Virus record (IMG/VR): IMGVR_UViG_3300047472_000375
Location: 1 to 41,946 of that record
DNA length: 41,946 nt
Reading direction: 5' to 3' (one strand)
Source: a virus
Shown: piece by piece, positions 16,752 to 24,278 of the stretch
Layout: the number at the start of each line of letters is the position of its first letter
Position numbering within the stretch: the first letter of the stretch is position 1
The notes under the pieces: generated by a model
The model's input: the letters and a program-made list of their open reading frames with translations, nothing else
The model's database searches: none
Told to the model about the DNA's origin: nothing
Made by a program: the position numbers and the translations under genes

Positions 16752-17210
16752 TCAACAGCCTCGCGGCACGTCATAGGGCGGCACGTAGATCACCGGTACC
16801 GGCGGACAATCGCATGCCGTGCTGTCCGGCATGCAGCTGGTGCGCATCGCGCACGTGTCGTCCGGCCCTTCGCAGTCCGGGCCGTACTCGACGTTCGTTG
16901 TGCTTATCACCGCGCACGGCTCTTCCAGTTGCAGCAGCACCTCGCCGCACGGCGCGCACTGCGACCACAGCCGTGCGACGTAAAGCCCCGGCGCCAGGCA
17001 GCCGAGCGCGTCGCGCCACGCGAACACCAGTCGACCGTCGTCGTCGACCTCCAGCGGCGCCAGCGTGGTCACCACGTCGTCCTCGCCGGCACGGCATAGT
17101 TCCAGCGGGGCGTTGGCATCGGCCGCAACACCGCCGCACGCACCGTCACTCAGCGCGAACGACGTGCGTGCCACGGAGCGATCAAGGCGAACCACAGGGG
17201 AACGGCGCAT
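16752..17210 (-). CDS. Very cysteine-rich small phage protein
   Basis: 152 aa with twelve cysteines, most in the second half (CAPCGEV, CEGPDDTCAMRTSCM, ACDCPP). The N-terminal half reads as a beta-sandwich-like domain (RLVFAWRDALGCLAPGLYVARLW). No metal-binding family is recognised; the spacing does not match a classical zinc ribbon throughout. It sits between two other Cys-rich genes in the late operon, so a structural role with disulfides or bound metal is possible. Confidence 0.7.
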   Translation of the reverse strand: MRRSPVVRLDRSVARTSFALSDGACGGVAADANAPLELCRAGEDDVVTTLAPLEVDDDGRLVFAWRDALGCLAPGLYVARLWSQCAPCGEVLLQLEEPCAVISTTNVEYGPDCEGPDDTCAMRTSCMPDSTACDCPPVPVIYVPPYDVPRGC

Positions 17211-17218
17211 GGGATGTC

Positions 17219-17836
17219 TCAGACGAAGGCCGGCGCGTGGGCAAATGCAGTGTCGCCCGCGTCACCCTTCAGCGCGGCGACCCGCGCCCGGTGGATGTGG
17301 TCGGCGAAGCTGCGGCTGCGCGTGGCGGCCAGCGCCTGCGAGCTGAACGCATAGCGCGACAACAGGTGCAGCCGCGCCAGCGCGCCGTCCTCGATCGCCT
17401 CCTGCCAGTCATCAAACAGCACGGCATCGACCTCGCAGGCGTCGCGCGCGGGGGCCGCGGCGAAACGAACCTCCAGCGCCTGCGGCCGGTCGATGTCCGG
17501 CGGCCCGGAGATGCGCAGCAACCCCTCATCGATGATGAAGCGCGCGCCACAGTGATCGAAGCAGCAGGTGTTGCGGGCGCCGCGGTAGCGGCACCCGTCG
17601 ATACAGACGTCGTTGACCCGCACCACCGTCTCGCACGGCTCCGGCCAGACCGGATAGCTGCTGACGTTGCGCTGCAGGTCGATAAGCGCCGTGCGGCGCA
17701 GGAGGCTGCTGCGCTGGCAGAAATCGATGGCCGCCTGTCGGACGTAGGCGGTCGCCATGTCCTCCGGCGCATCCGGGCAGGCCCCCATCACGAACGGCAG
17801 GAACACGCTCAACTCAACCCTGGGAATTGGATTCAT
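17219..17836 (-). CDS. Probable head-tail connector / adaptor protein
   Basis: 205 aa, nine cysteines. It starts MNPIPRVELSVFLPFVMGA and contains a helical segment VRQAAIDFCQRSSLLRRTAL; a mostly beta middle; and a long C-terminal helix (DWQEAIEDGALARLHLLSRY). This order resembles connector proteins that join portal and tail. The start overlaps the preceding frameshifted connector gene by 23 bp. Function is inferred from position after the capsid genes and before the tail protein. Confidence 0.6.
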   Translation of the reverse strand: MNPIPRVELSVFLPFVMGACPDAPEDMATAYVRQAAIDFCQRSSLLRRTALIDLQRNVSSYPVWPEPCETVVRVNDVCIDGCRYRGARNTCCFDHCGARFIIDEGLLRISGPPDIDRPQALEVRFAAAPARDACEVDAVLFDDWQEAIEDGALARLHLLSRYAFSSQALAATRSRSFADHIHRARVAALKGDAGDTAFAHAPAFV

Positions 17837-18514
17837 CGCTGCCGCCCGTGCTGCTGCGCTGCCGGTGGTAGCGGTCGTCCGCCCGCTGCGACAAGCCCAA
17901 CATCTCGTAGAAGTGGCGCTGGTGCGTCGCCGACTGCGCCGTGTCGTTGGCGCTGTCCTGGTCCTTGGAGAACGCCCGGTACAGCATCCACTCGATCACC
18001 GCGTTGTGGAACCGGCGATCGATCGGCACCTCATCCCGCAGACCGAACGCGTCCGGCACGCGCGCCAGCGACACGACGATCTGCACGGGTTTGCCAGACG
18101 GTACGGGCGGGTCGACGATGAATGCGCGTGGGTCGTTCGGGTCGAACTGGAAGGCGCTGACGACGTACTCGCCGCTGACGCGCGGGCACGCCAATGGCGC
18201 GAACCACGTGCGCGCCACCTGCGCCGCCTTGATGTCGGTGGGCGCGGGCTGGCCCTGGACACGGCCGTACCGGTCCAGCGTGCCCTCGATCCGAAAAAAC
18301 GCGTCGCCCCTTCCGGCAAGGTCTGGCGGGCACCGGGCTGCAACGGGATCGTCTCGGATTGCGTGAACACGTCAGGGCGCAGCAACGCGATCTGCACCAC
18401 CGCGTCGTTGGCGTACTCCAGCAGCTCCGGCTGCGACCAGCGCGTGTACTCGTAGCCCGGCTCGTAGTCGTTGAGCAGCTGCGCGGCCTCGGCCGCGAGA
18501 TCGGCCGCGGTCAT
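17814..18514 (-). CDS. Phage adaptor protein split by a -1 frameshift at a slippery heptamer
   Basis: Frame 0 begins at 18514 (MTAADLAAEAAQLLNDYEPG, then RWSQPELLEYANDAVVQIALLRPD) and has the look of the phage adaptor family (DUF6682-like). After ATRFF it runs into Arg/Ser-rich nonsense, stopping at 17996. The -1 frame takes over exactly at the T6 tract and continues sensibly (RIEGTLDRYGRVQGQPAPTD, then FHNAVIEWMLYRAFSKDQDS) to 17814. The zero-frame codons at the joint are CGT TTT TTC, so T TTT TTC is a perfect -1 slippery heptamer (plus-strand 18293-18299). Joined product: about 233 aa. Either programmed frameshifting, a lost T, or an assembly error explains it; the long nonsense zero-frame tail argues for the latter two. 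Confidence 0.75.
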
Positions 18515-19017
18515 CGCGGCACCTTACGCACGCGCCGTGACGTCGCTGCGGTCGTGTCGTCTTCGGCGGGCTCGGGCGCGGCGACCCACGTGGACGGTTC
18601 GGCGACGCAGTCGACCGTGTCGTCCGATGCGGACTCGGTGGATGGCTCCGTCAGCGTGCCCTGCAGGATCGCCAGCTGCGCCTCCAGCGCGGCCACCCGC
18701 TCGCGTTCGTCCGCCAGCTGCGCTTCGGTTTCGACCAGGCGCGCGGCCGTGTCGGGCTCACTGACCACCACGCCCGTCAGGGGTGCGGTGTCGGCGCCAC
18801 GGTCCTCGCGCAGGCCCGACAGTACGGTCTCAGCGCCGGTACCGACGCCGGCATCGGTGACGATGTTGCCCACCTGCTCCTGCGGGTTACCGGCCGGGGT
18901 GAAGGTACGCGTGTCGGTGTCGTACCAGCCCGGCACCAATCCCGGCTGGAACGCCAGCGCGGCGTGCGCCGGATACAGGATGCCGTGCGCATCCTGGTAG
19001 ACGAACTGCTTGGCCAT
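18511..19017 (-). CDS. Small virion-region protein with coiled coil
   Basis: 168 aa, start MAKQFVYQDAHGILYPAHAA with a GAGGG ribosome site. The N-terminal 50 residues are compact and aromatic (PGLVPGWYDTDTRTFTP). Residues about 90-120 form a coiled coil (ETEAQLADERERVAALEAQL). The C-terminus is acidic then basic (SRRVRKVPR). It overlaps the next gene by ATGA. Function is unknown; position after the capsid suggests a connector or accessory head protein. Confidence 0.65.
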   Translation of the reverse strand: MAKQFVYQDAHGILYPAHAALAFQPGLVPGWYDTDTRTFTPAGNPQEQVGNIVTDAGVGTGAETVLSGLREDRGADTAPLTGVVVSEPDTAARLVETEAQLADERERVAALEAQLAILQGTLTEPSTESASDDTVDCVAEPSTWVAAPEPAEDDTTAATSRRVRKVPR

Positions 19018-19066
19018 GACAGGCCCTCACGGTTGGCCGGCGCCATCGGCCGGCGGCGTTGTCCAC

Positions 19067-19090
19067 AGCGGGCACAGGGAGGTGCCCGCT
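19067..19090 (-). other. 9-bp perfect hairpin directly after a capsid-region gene
   Basis: AGCGGGCAC and GTGCCCGCT with a six-base loop. On the minus strand it begins at the stop codon of the preceding gene. It lacks a T tract, so it is more likely an RNA-stability or attenuation element limiting expression downstream of the capsid genes than a full terminator. Confidence 0.5.
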
Positions 19091-19623
19091 CAATTGCCCA
19101 ACTGGGGCACCAGCACCATCGGCGAGACCCAGAACCGCAACGCGGACGCCCCGTTGGCCGGGAACGAGGTGAACTCAGCCACCAGGAAGTCGCTGACCTT
19201 GAACCACAGCGGCGTGAGCATCTTCGCGTCCGAGTTCACTGTGGCGGCGTTGACGTTGCTCACCAGTGTCTGCCCGCCGGTCAGCAGTTTCAGGTCGAAC
19301 GTCACCCCCGCCTCGGGTTCTTCCACGCCCCAGGCGACGCCGAGCAGCAGGGCCTGCGCCGGCAGGGCCGACAGCGTGACCAGGTCGTTCGCCTGCAGCG
19401 GATGGCCGCCTGCGGCCGCACGTTCCAGGTACTGCTGCAGGCCGGCCTGCCGGCGCCCGTCCTTCTGGCTGAAATCCAGCAGCCGGGTGATGCCGAACGC
19501 GATCGGCTCCTTGTGCGCGGCCGGGTGCAGGCGTTCGATCGGTGCGGGCGTGGCAGCCGGGTACAGCGCCTGGTCGGCGTTGCGCGTACCGGCGCCGCCG
19601 TGGTGCAGGTAGTGGAGGGTCAT
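19090..19623 (-). CDS. Head-associated protein of unknown function (possible decoration protein)
   Basis: 176 aa from ATG 19623 (MTLHYLHHGGAGTRNADQAL), with GAGGA upstream. The longer open frame to 19665 overlaps the capsid gene. The protein is beta-rich with hydrophobic strands (LLLGVAWGV; FLVAEFTSFPANGASALRFW). No domain recognised. It lies 10 bp after the major capsid gene, where decoration or stabilising proteins are often encoded; this is the only basis for that suggestion. Confidence 0.65.
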   Translation of the reverse strand: MTLHYLHHGGAGTRNADQALYPAATPAPIERLHPAAHKEPIAFGITRLLDFSQKDGRRQAGLQQYLERAAAGGHPLQANDLVTLSALPAQALLLGVAWGVEEPEAGVTFDLKLLTGGQTLVSNVNAATVNSDAKMLTPLWFKVSDFLVAEFTSFPANGASALRFWVSPMVLVPQLGN

Positions 19624-19633
19624 GACGGCATCC

Positions 19634-20569
19634 TCAGAAAGTGGCGTACAGCGCAGCCAGCGCATCGCGCAGGAACGGCTTGTGCCCGTACACCCACAGG
19701 CCGCGGTAGAACTTGCCGAAGGACTTCTCCATCGACACGATCTCGTGGTCTTCCAGCTGCTGCGCGAACCCGGTCGCCTTCTTGTTGCCGGCTACGATCC
19801 AGTACGCGGTCTTGCTGGTGGCCAGGTCGATGACCTTGGGCACCTGGTCGGTGAAGTAGACGTCGAACCCCATCAGCTGCATCGGGAACTTGCCGTTCAA
19901 AATGGGACTCTGCGACATGCCGGTCAGGTACGCGGCCTTAAGGTCCGAGCCCATCAGCGCGTTGCGCGAGACGTTGGGCAGCACCACGAACATCTGCCCG
20001 TCTTCCCAGCGGCAGGCCTCGCGCAGGACCACGTCAAGACGGGTCAGTACTTCGATCACGTTGGCGGCGGTGATCGGGATCGGATTGCCAATCTCGCCCA
20101 GGTCCTGACTGTGGCTCTCCTTGCCCGCGCCCATGCCTTTGTTGGTCGGCGCCGTTTCCAGCGCCATGCGCATCAGGACTTCCGGATCCAGCAGCCGCTT
20201 CATGTTGTAGTCGGCGCGGCGCAGGAACGAGTCGACCCACTTGTCGATGAAGCAGATCTGCTTCTCGTCGATGCGGTCGAGCTTGACGTTGTAGTACTTG
20301 GCGCGGTCGACCACCATCGTGACCGACTCGCTCTCCAGCTCCTGCGGATCGAGGACCTGGTTCTTCTGGTACTCGTGGATCGCCACTTCCGGTTCGATGA
20401 AGTAGGTGATCTGGTCGCCGCACTTGGTCAGGTCGCCGGCATAGTCGGTGTCGGTGATGTCGCCTGCCACGAAGCTGCAGTAGCCCCGTGCGATCAGGCG
20501 ATCGCCGAACTGCGGGGTGATCAGGGCGTCGGCGTACTGGGTGTAGCCGGCGGAGGCGGTGATGGCCAT
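19634..20569 (-). CDS. Major capsid protein (HK97-fold type)
   Basis: 311 aa. It follows a scaffold-like gene by 9 bp and precedes connector genes. Sequence features fit a capsid subunit: a long helix region (RADYNMKRLLDPEVLMRMAL), a basic loop, strand-rich C-terminal domain (MQLMGFDVYFTDQVPKVIDL) and an aromatic C-terminus (LAALYATF). Length is typical. No prohead-protease gene is recognised in the window, so maturation may rely on the scaffold alone. The family assignment is from size, position and style. Confidence 0.82.
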   Translation of the reverse strand: MAITASAGYTQYADALITPQFGDRLIARGYCSFVAGDITDTDYAGDLTKCGDQITYFIEPEVAIHEYQKNQVLDPQELESESVTMVVDRAKYYNVKLDRIDEKQICFIDKWVDSFLRRADYNMKRLLDPEVLMRMALETAPTNKGMGAGKESHSQDLGEIGNPIPITAANVIEVLTRLDVVLREACRWEDGQMFVVLPNVSRNALMGSDLKAAYLTGMSQSPILNGKFPMQLMGFDVYFTDQVPKVIDLATSKTAYWIVAGNKKATGFAQQLEDHEIVSMEKSFGKFYRGLWVYGHKPFLRDALAALYATF

Positions 20570-20578
20570 GGGTTACTC

Positions 20579-21670
20579 CTACTGCGTGCTGACGCGACCG
20601 GCACGGCGCGCCGCATCGAAGTCGTGCTCGAACTGCATAAAGTCCTGCTTGCTCAGGCGCCCGGCGCGCATGTCCTCGAGGTGGGCGCGGTAGTCGCTGT
20701 CCTTGAACTGCGGCCGGGGCGCGCGCGGCGGGTTGGCACTCGCGCGGGCTGGCGTGGCGAACTGGCCGAGACCGGCGTCTGCGGGCGGTGTGGCGCCGTT
20801 GCCGTCGTGTGCTCCACCGTTGCCCGCGTGGGCTGTGTCGTGGCCGTTGGGCTTGCCACCGCCTGCGTCGCGCGCGTGCGCGAAGGCGTCGAAGATCGAC
20901 AGCACGCGGTCGAGATCGCGGGCTTCGTGCGCTTCGGCCAGCGCACTGGCCATGGTGTGCGCCGTGTATGGCACCGGGCGTTCCAGAAACGCCGCCCATT
21001 CCGGATCGTTGCGGATGGCGTCGAACTCCGCGACGCGGCCACGCACGCTGCTGACGAACAGCGCTTCGGCGGTCTGCCCCACGCGCGTGTCGACGGCGCC
21101 GGCCTGCGTGCGCAGCTGTTCCAGCTCGCGCTGCAGCGGTTCCGTGGCGCGTGCGACCAGTTTCTGTGCGATCGGCGCGAAGTCACCGAACAGGGTCTGC
21201 TCTTCGGCGCTCAGTTCGGTCGGATCGGGCGCGTCGGCCGAAGGCGCGGTGGTGGGCTTCGCTGCCGCGCGGGCGGTCGCCAGCTCCTCACGCGTCTGCA
21301 TCAACAGATCGGTCAGCGTCGACGCACCGCGCGCCTGCTCCTTCAGCTCGGTGATCTGCGCCTCCAGCCGGCCGATCTGGGCCTTGTAGCGGCCTTCCAT
21401 GCGCGCATACGCCGGATCCTTCTTCGGTGCACTGGCAGGTGGCGCGGCCCCGTCGGACGCATCCGCGTCAGCCGCCTCCGCGGCCGCATCGCCTTCGTCG
21501 GGTGTTTCGTCGCCCGCAGGTACATCGGCCTCGTCGTCGTGCCCGTCTTCATTAGCGCTGTCGTCCGTGGCCGCCGCGGCCGCGGCCGCGTTCAGATCGT
21601 TGGGATCGGCCGGCAACGGCGATCCGTCGGTGCCGTTGAAGCGGCTCTGCAGGTGTCGGGGAAGCGGCAT
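20579..21670 (-). CDS. Scaffolding protein
   Basis: 363 aa, start with a GGAGG ribosome site. The N-terminal 75 residues are strongly acidic and Ala-rich (NEDGHDDEADVPAGDETPDE). A coiled coil follows (about 88-140: MEGRYKAQIGRLEAQITELK), then a helical middle, a Gly/His/Asn-rich disordered segment (KPNGHDTAHAGNGGAHDGN) and a basic C-terminal helix (RLSKQDFMQFEHDFDAARRA), the usual capsid-docking type. Composition and its place directly upstream of the capsid gene support scaffolding. Confidence 0.82.
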   Translation of the reverse strand: MPLPRHLQSRFNGTDGSPLPADPNDLNAAAAAAATDDSANEDGHDDEADVPAGDETPDEGDAAAEAADADASDGAAPPASAPKKDPAYARMEGRYKAQIGRLEAQITELKEQARGASTLTDLLMQTREELATARAAAKPTTAPSADAPDPTELSAEEQTLFGDFAPIAQKLVARATEPLQRELEQLRTQAGAVDTRVGQTAEALFVSSVRGRVAEFDAIRNDPEWAAFLERPVPYTAHTMASALAEAHEARDLDRVLSIFDAFAHARDAGGGKPNGHDTAHAGNGGAHDGNGATPPADAGLGQFATPARASANPPRAPRPQFKDSDYRAHLEDMRAGRLSKQDFMQFEHDFDAARRAGRVSTQ

Positions 21671-21758
21671 AGAGCCTCCAGCGCGCCCGGCACGCGGGCA
21701 CGACGAAGCGCGGGTCGGCGAAGGCCGATCCGGGCGGTGACGGTGGGATCAGGCGCGC

Positions 21759-21971
21759 TTACCGGCGCGGGGTCAGGTACTCGATCAGGTCGGCCAGCGT
21801 GCGGATCTCGCCCTGCACGCGGCGCACATGGATCAGGTCATCGGCTCGCGCGCAGTCGTGCTGCGCACGCGTCAGGTTCTGTTGCAGCCAGCCCAGCATC
21901 AGGTGCCAGGGCACACCCAGCCGCTGCAGGTTCGCGATGGCCTCGCGCTGCTGGGCGTCGGGTGCTTTCAC
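21759..21971 (-). CDS. Small helical phage protein (translationally coupled)
   Basis: 70 aa from GTG 21971, one base after the stop of the tiny upstream gene (TGA C GTG). A longer start at 22034 is possible but would overlap that gene by 62 bp. Sequence is helical: QQREAIANLQRLGVPWHLML, then LIHVRRVQGEIRTLADLIEY. No family recognised. It lies between the tail-fibre gene and the scaffold gene. Confidence 0.55.
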   Translation of the reverse strand: MKAPDAQQREAIANLQRLGVPWHLMLGWLQQNLTRAQHDCARADDLIHVRRVQGEIRTLADLIEYLTPRR

Positions 21972-21972
21972 G

Positions 21973-22125
21973 TCAACCGCCGTTGCAGGCGCAGGTGCGC
22001 ACCTTCGGGCCCACGCGCGGGCCGACGCCGGCACGGGGCGTGGCCTGCATACGTTTCGCGGCGGGGTTCTTGACGACTTTGGGCACGACCTTCGGCCGCG
22101 GTCGGGACACGGAAGGCTTCTTCAT
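21973..22125 (-). CDS. Tiny basic protein, 50 aa
   Basis: Starts MKKPSVSRPRPKVVPKVVKN and ends CACNGG. It overlaps the fibre gene stop by ATGA (22122-22125), the same coupling seen at several other junctions here, which supports it being real despite its size. Rich in Lys, Arg, Pro and Val; PKVV occurs twice, at 11-14 and 15-18 (VPKVV). Could bind DNA or nucleic acid in the head, or be a short accessory peptide; no family is known to me. Confidence 0.5.
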   Translation of the reverse strand: MKKPSVSRPRPKVVPKVVKNPAAKRMQATPRAGVGPRVGPKVRTCACNGG

Positions 22126-23069
22126 CGCTGCGACTCCAGTTTCGTCACCTGCGCGGACAGTTCCTGCACCGCGCGCACCAGGCGGTAGAACACGCCGCGG
22201 TCGTTCACGCCCAGGTAGCCGTTGGACAGGGTCTCGACGTGCTCGGGACCGATGCGCTGCAGTTCCTGTGCCAGCACGTCGACGCTGGGCACGTAACGGG
22301 CCTCGGGCTGGCCGACTTCCTCGGGGGTGGTCTTCTCACACGTCACCACGCGCAAGGCGTTGATGAAGTCGAGAGCGCTGGAGAGCGGGTGGATGTTGCG
22401 CTTCAGCCGCGCATCCGACGGCGTGATCGTGCCGGTCGCCACGATCTTGCCTTTCAGGTAGATGCCGTCATCGGCCGTGGAGTATCGCAGCAGGTTCTGG
22501 CTGGACACCGCTTCCGTGCTGAGCGTGAAGCTGATGCCCTGCGCCGTGGTCTTTCCGCGCACGTTGGCGGTAATCCCGCGCACGAACGAAGAGGCCAGCG
22601 AGTCGATGTCCAGGCGGATGCCGGTGAAGTTCGCGTCGTTCGTCGGCGCCCACACCGACAGGTTGAGAAGGTCCACCACGCCCGAGCCGGGCGCCGCCGA
22701 GGCACCCACGATGTTCAGCGCGGTCAGACCGCCACCGCCCTGATTGGTCGCCGTCAGCGTGGCCGTGGTGCCACCGCTCCCGGCGGAGGGTTTGATGCCC
22801 ACGTTGAGCCGGTAGTCCTGGCCGGTGCCCAAGGCGTTGCGCAGACTCGACGGCGAGACGTACTTGTCGCTCACCGTGCCGGCGATGACCTCCGTGTTGG
22901 TTGCTGCGGCGACACTGCTCTGCGTAACCTTCAGGCCGCCATCGCTGCCCAGCGCGAGGGTATTACCCGAGTCTGCCGAGCGCTGCACCGCGTTGCCAGC
23001 AATGACATCACCCGCACCGAGTTCGTCGTGCAGGCCGTCCAGCGATACCACGGGCTTGCGCGTGGCCAT
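22122..23069 (-). CDS. Tail fibre/spike with C-terminal S74 intramolecular chaperone
   Basis: 315 aa. Residues about 1-50 carry an N-terminal module shared with the two upstream genes (GNTLALGSDGGLKV). The middle (about 80-215) is beta-rich and Gly/Thr/Asn-rich, with a possible receptor-binding role. The C-terminal 100 residues are a peptidase S74 / intramolecular chaperone domain: SDARLKRNI with the Ser218-Lys223 dyad, then VDVLAQELQRIGPEHVE and NGYLGVNDRGVFYRLVRAVQ. This domain trimerises the fibre and cuts itself off. The SD GAGGG overlaps the upstream stop. Confidence 0.88.
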   Translation of the reverse strand: MATRKPVVSLDGLHDELGAGDVIAGNAVQRSADSGNTLALGSDGGLKVTQSSVAAATNTEVIAGTVSDKYVSPSSLRNALGTGQDYRLNVGIKPSAGSGGTTATLTATNQGGGGLTALNIVGASAAPGSGVVDLLNLSVWAPTNDANFTGIRLDIDSLASSFVRGITANVRGKTTAQGISFTLSTEAVSSQNLLRYSTADDGIYLKGKIVATGTITPSDARLKRNIHPLSSALDFINALRVVTCEKTTPEEVGQPEARYVPSVDVLAQELQRIGPEHVETLSNGYLGVNDRGVFYRLVRAVQELSAQVTKLESQR

Positions 23070-23079
23070 CGTCTAGCCC

Positions 23080-23661
23080 TCAGTTCCAGTACGGCAGTTT
23101 CTTGCCGTTGAGCGTCATCCAGCCGTTGGGCTGGCCCAGCACCTGCTGGCGACCGCCGACAATGTTGGTCGGAAGGTCAGTGCCCTGCGTCACGGCTGGG
23201 GCTGCGGCCTCCGGGGTGGTCAGTTTCAACGGCGTGGCGACCGTGCCGTCACCGCTCAGGCTGGTGGTCGTGTCCACCACGATCGGCACCAGATCGCTCA
23301 GGTCGACCGTGTACTCCTCGCCGCCTTCCGACATCACGAAGGTCATCGTGTGCGTGACCGGGTCGTAGTTCACGACCTGCAGGAACTGGTCCTCGGGGAT
23401 ACTGCCAACCGCTGTGGTGATCGCATCGTTCATTTCCTGGCACGTGGGCACCGACGCGCCCGCGTTGTGCGCCAGGCCCGCACAGGTCTTGAATGCGGCC
23501 GCGATCGCCGCGGCTGCGACCAGCAGGCCGCCGTCGCCGCCGACAGTGACCGCATTGCCGGCATCGCCTGCGAGCTTGATGGCACTGCCCGGCAGCGTGT
23601 CACCACCGGACAAAGCCGAGTGGAACTCGCCGTTCAACACAATCGGGGTCTTGTCGGCCAT
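23080..23661 (-). CDS. Tail-fibre-like modular protein A
   Basis: 193 aa. Built from modules seen in its neighbours: N-terminal TPIVLNGEFHSALSGGD with GNAVTVGGDGGLLV; a middle YDPVTHTMTFVMSEGGEEYT module; and a C-terminal LPTNIVGGRQQVLGQPNGW module ending LPYWN. The ribosome site is GAGGTG. It probably forms part of the host-recognition apparatus, or a branch of it; no enzymatic motif is visible. The shared blocks with the genes at 22122 and 24279 show recent exchange or duplication. Confidence 0.65.
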   Translation of the reverse strand: MADKTPIVLNGEFHSALSGGDTLPGSAIKLAGDAGNAVTVGGDGGLLVAAAAIAAAFKTCAGLAHNAGASVPTCQEMNDAITTAVGSIPEDQFLQVVNYDPVTHTMTFVMSEGGEEYTVDLSDLVPIVVDTTTSLSGDGTVATPLKLTTPEAAAPAVTQGTDLPTNIVGGRQQVLGQPNGWMTLNGKKLPYWN

Positions 23662-23674
23662 GGGGCACCTCGGG

Positions 23675-24277
23675 CTACTTGGCGATGGACAGCGTGTTGA
23701 TCAGGCCGCGTATGTAGAGCGTCACCGGCCCGTTGAGCAGATTGCGCAGCGCGATCTGCGGCTTCAGCGTCAGCTGGGTTTTGCCCGCCTGCAGGCGCAC
23801 GACGTAGAAGGACGTGCCGTTGGCATTGGTGAACTGGCCGACGGTGCCAATGCCACCGATCGGGATCGCATTGCTCGTGTTGTTGCCCAGCACGTTGGTC
23901 ACGGTAGAAATCTCGGCGTAGTCGAACTGGATCCACTGCGTGACCACGCCCACGTACATCGAGCCAGTACCGCAGTACACGACGGTCTGGTGGGCGAACG
24001 TCACCTCACCGCCATCGGGCAATCCCGTCAGCACGATCGGCGTCGCGTCGTACACGTAATCGGCCGGGCCGCTGACGCCGGCCGGTGACGCGCTGTAGGC
24101 GAACTTCTTCGCGGCCGCCGGCAAGGCACCGCCTACAAACAGGCCACCGTCGCCACCGAGGGCCAGGCTGTTGCCCGCATCGGTCGAGCGCTGAATCGCC
24201 GCGCCCGGCAACTGATCGCCAGCAGGCAACGGACGGTGCACGTCCGGCCCCAACACGATCGGGGTCTGCGTGGCCAT
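23675..24277 (-). CDS. Tail-fibre-like modular protein B
   Basis: 200 aa, ATG one base after the upstream stop, GGAG ribosome site. The N-terminal module TPIVLGPDVHRPLPAGDQLP, with AAIQRSTDAGNSLALGGDGG, is shared with the fibre genes on both sides. The rest is unique beta-rich sequence (ATPIVLTGLPDGGEVTFAHQ onward), with Asn/Thr/Gly-rich turns. It lacks the YWN/YWS-ending C-terminal module. A variable receptor-contact domain on a common anchor is a reasonable reading. Confidence 0.65.
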   Translation of the reverse strand: MATQTPIVLGPDVHRPLPAGDQLPGAAIQRSTDAGNSLALGGDGGLFVGGALPAAAKKFAYSASPAGVSGPADYVYDATPIVLTGLPDGGEVTFAHQTVVYCGTGSMYVGVVTQWIQFDYAEISTVTNVLGNNTSNAIPIGGIGTVGQFTNANGTSFYVVRLQAGKTQLTLKPQIALRNLLNGPVTLYIRGLINTLSIAK

Positions 24278-24278
24278 C

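Noticed and set aside
19622-22363. 913-codon plus-strand open frame across the capsid and scaffold genes
   Set aside because: It spans several clear minus-strand genes and their boundaries, and its composition is that of a G+C-rich shadow frame.
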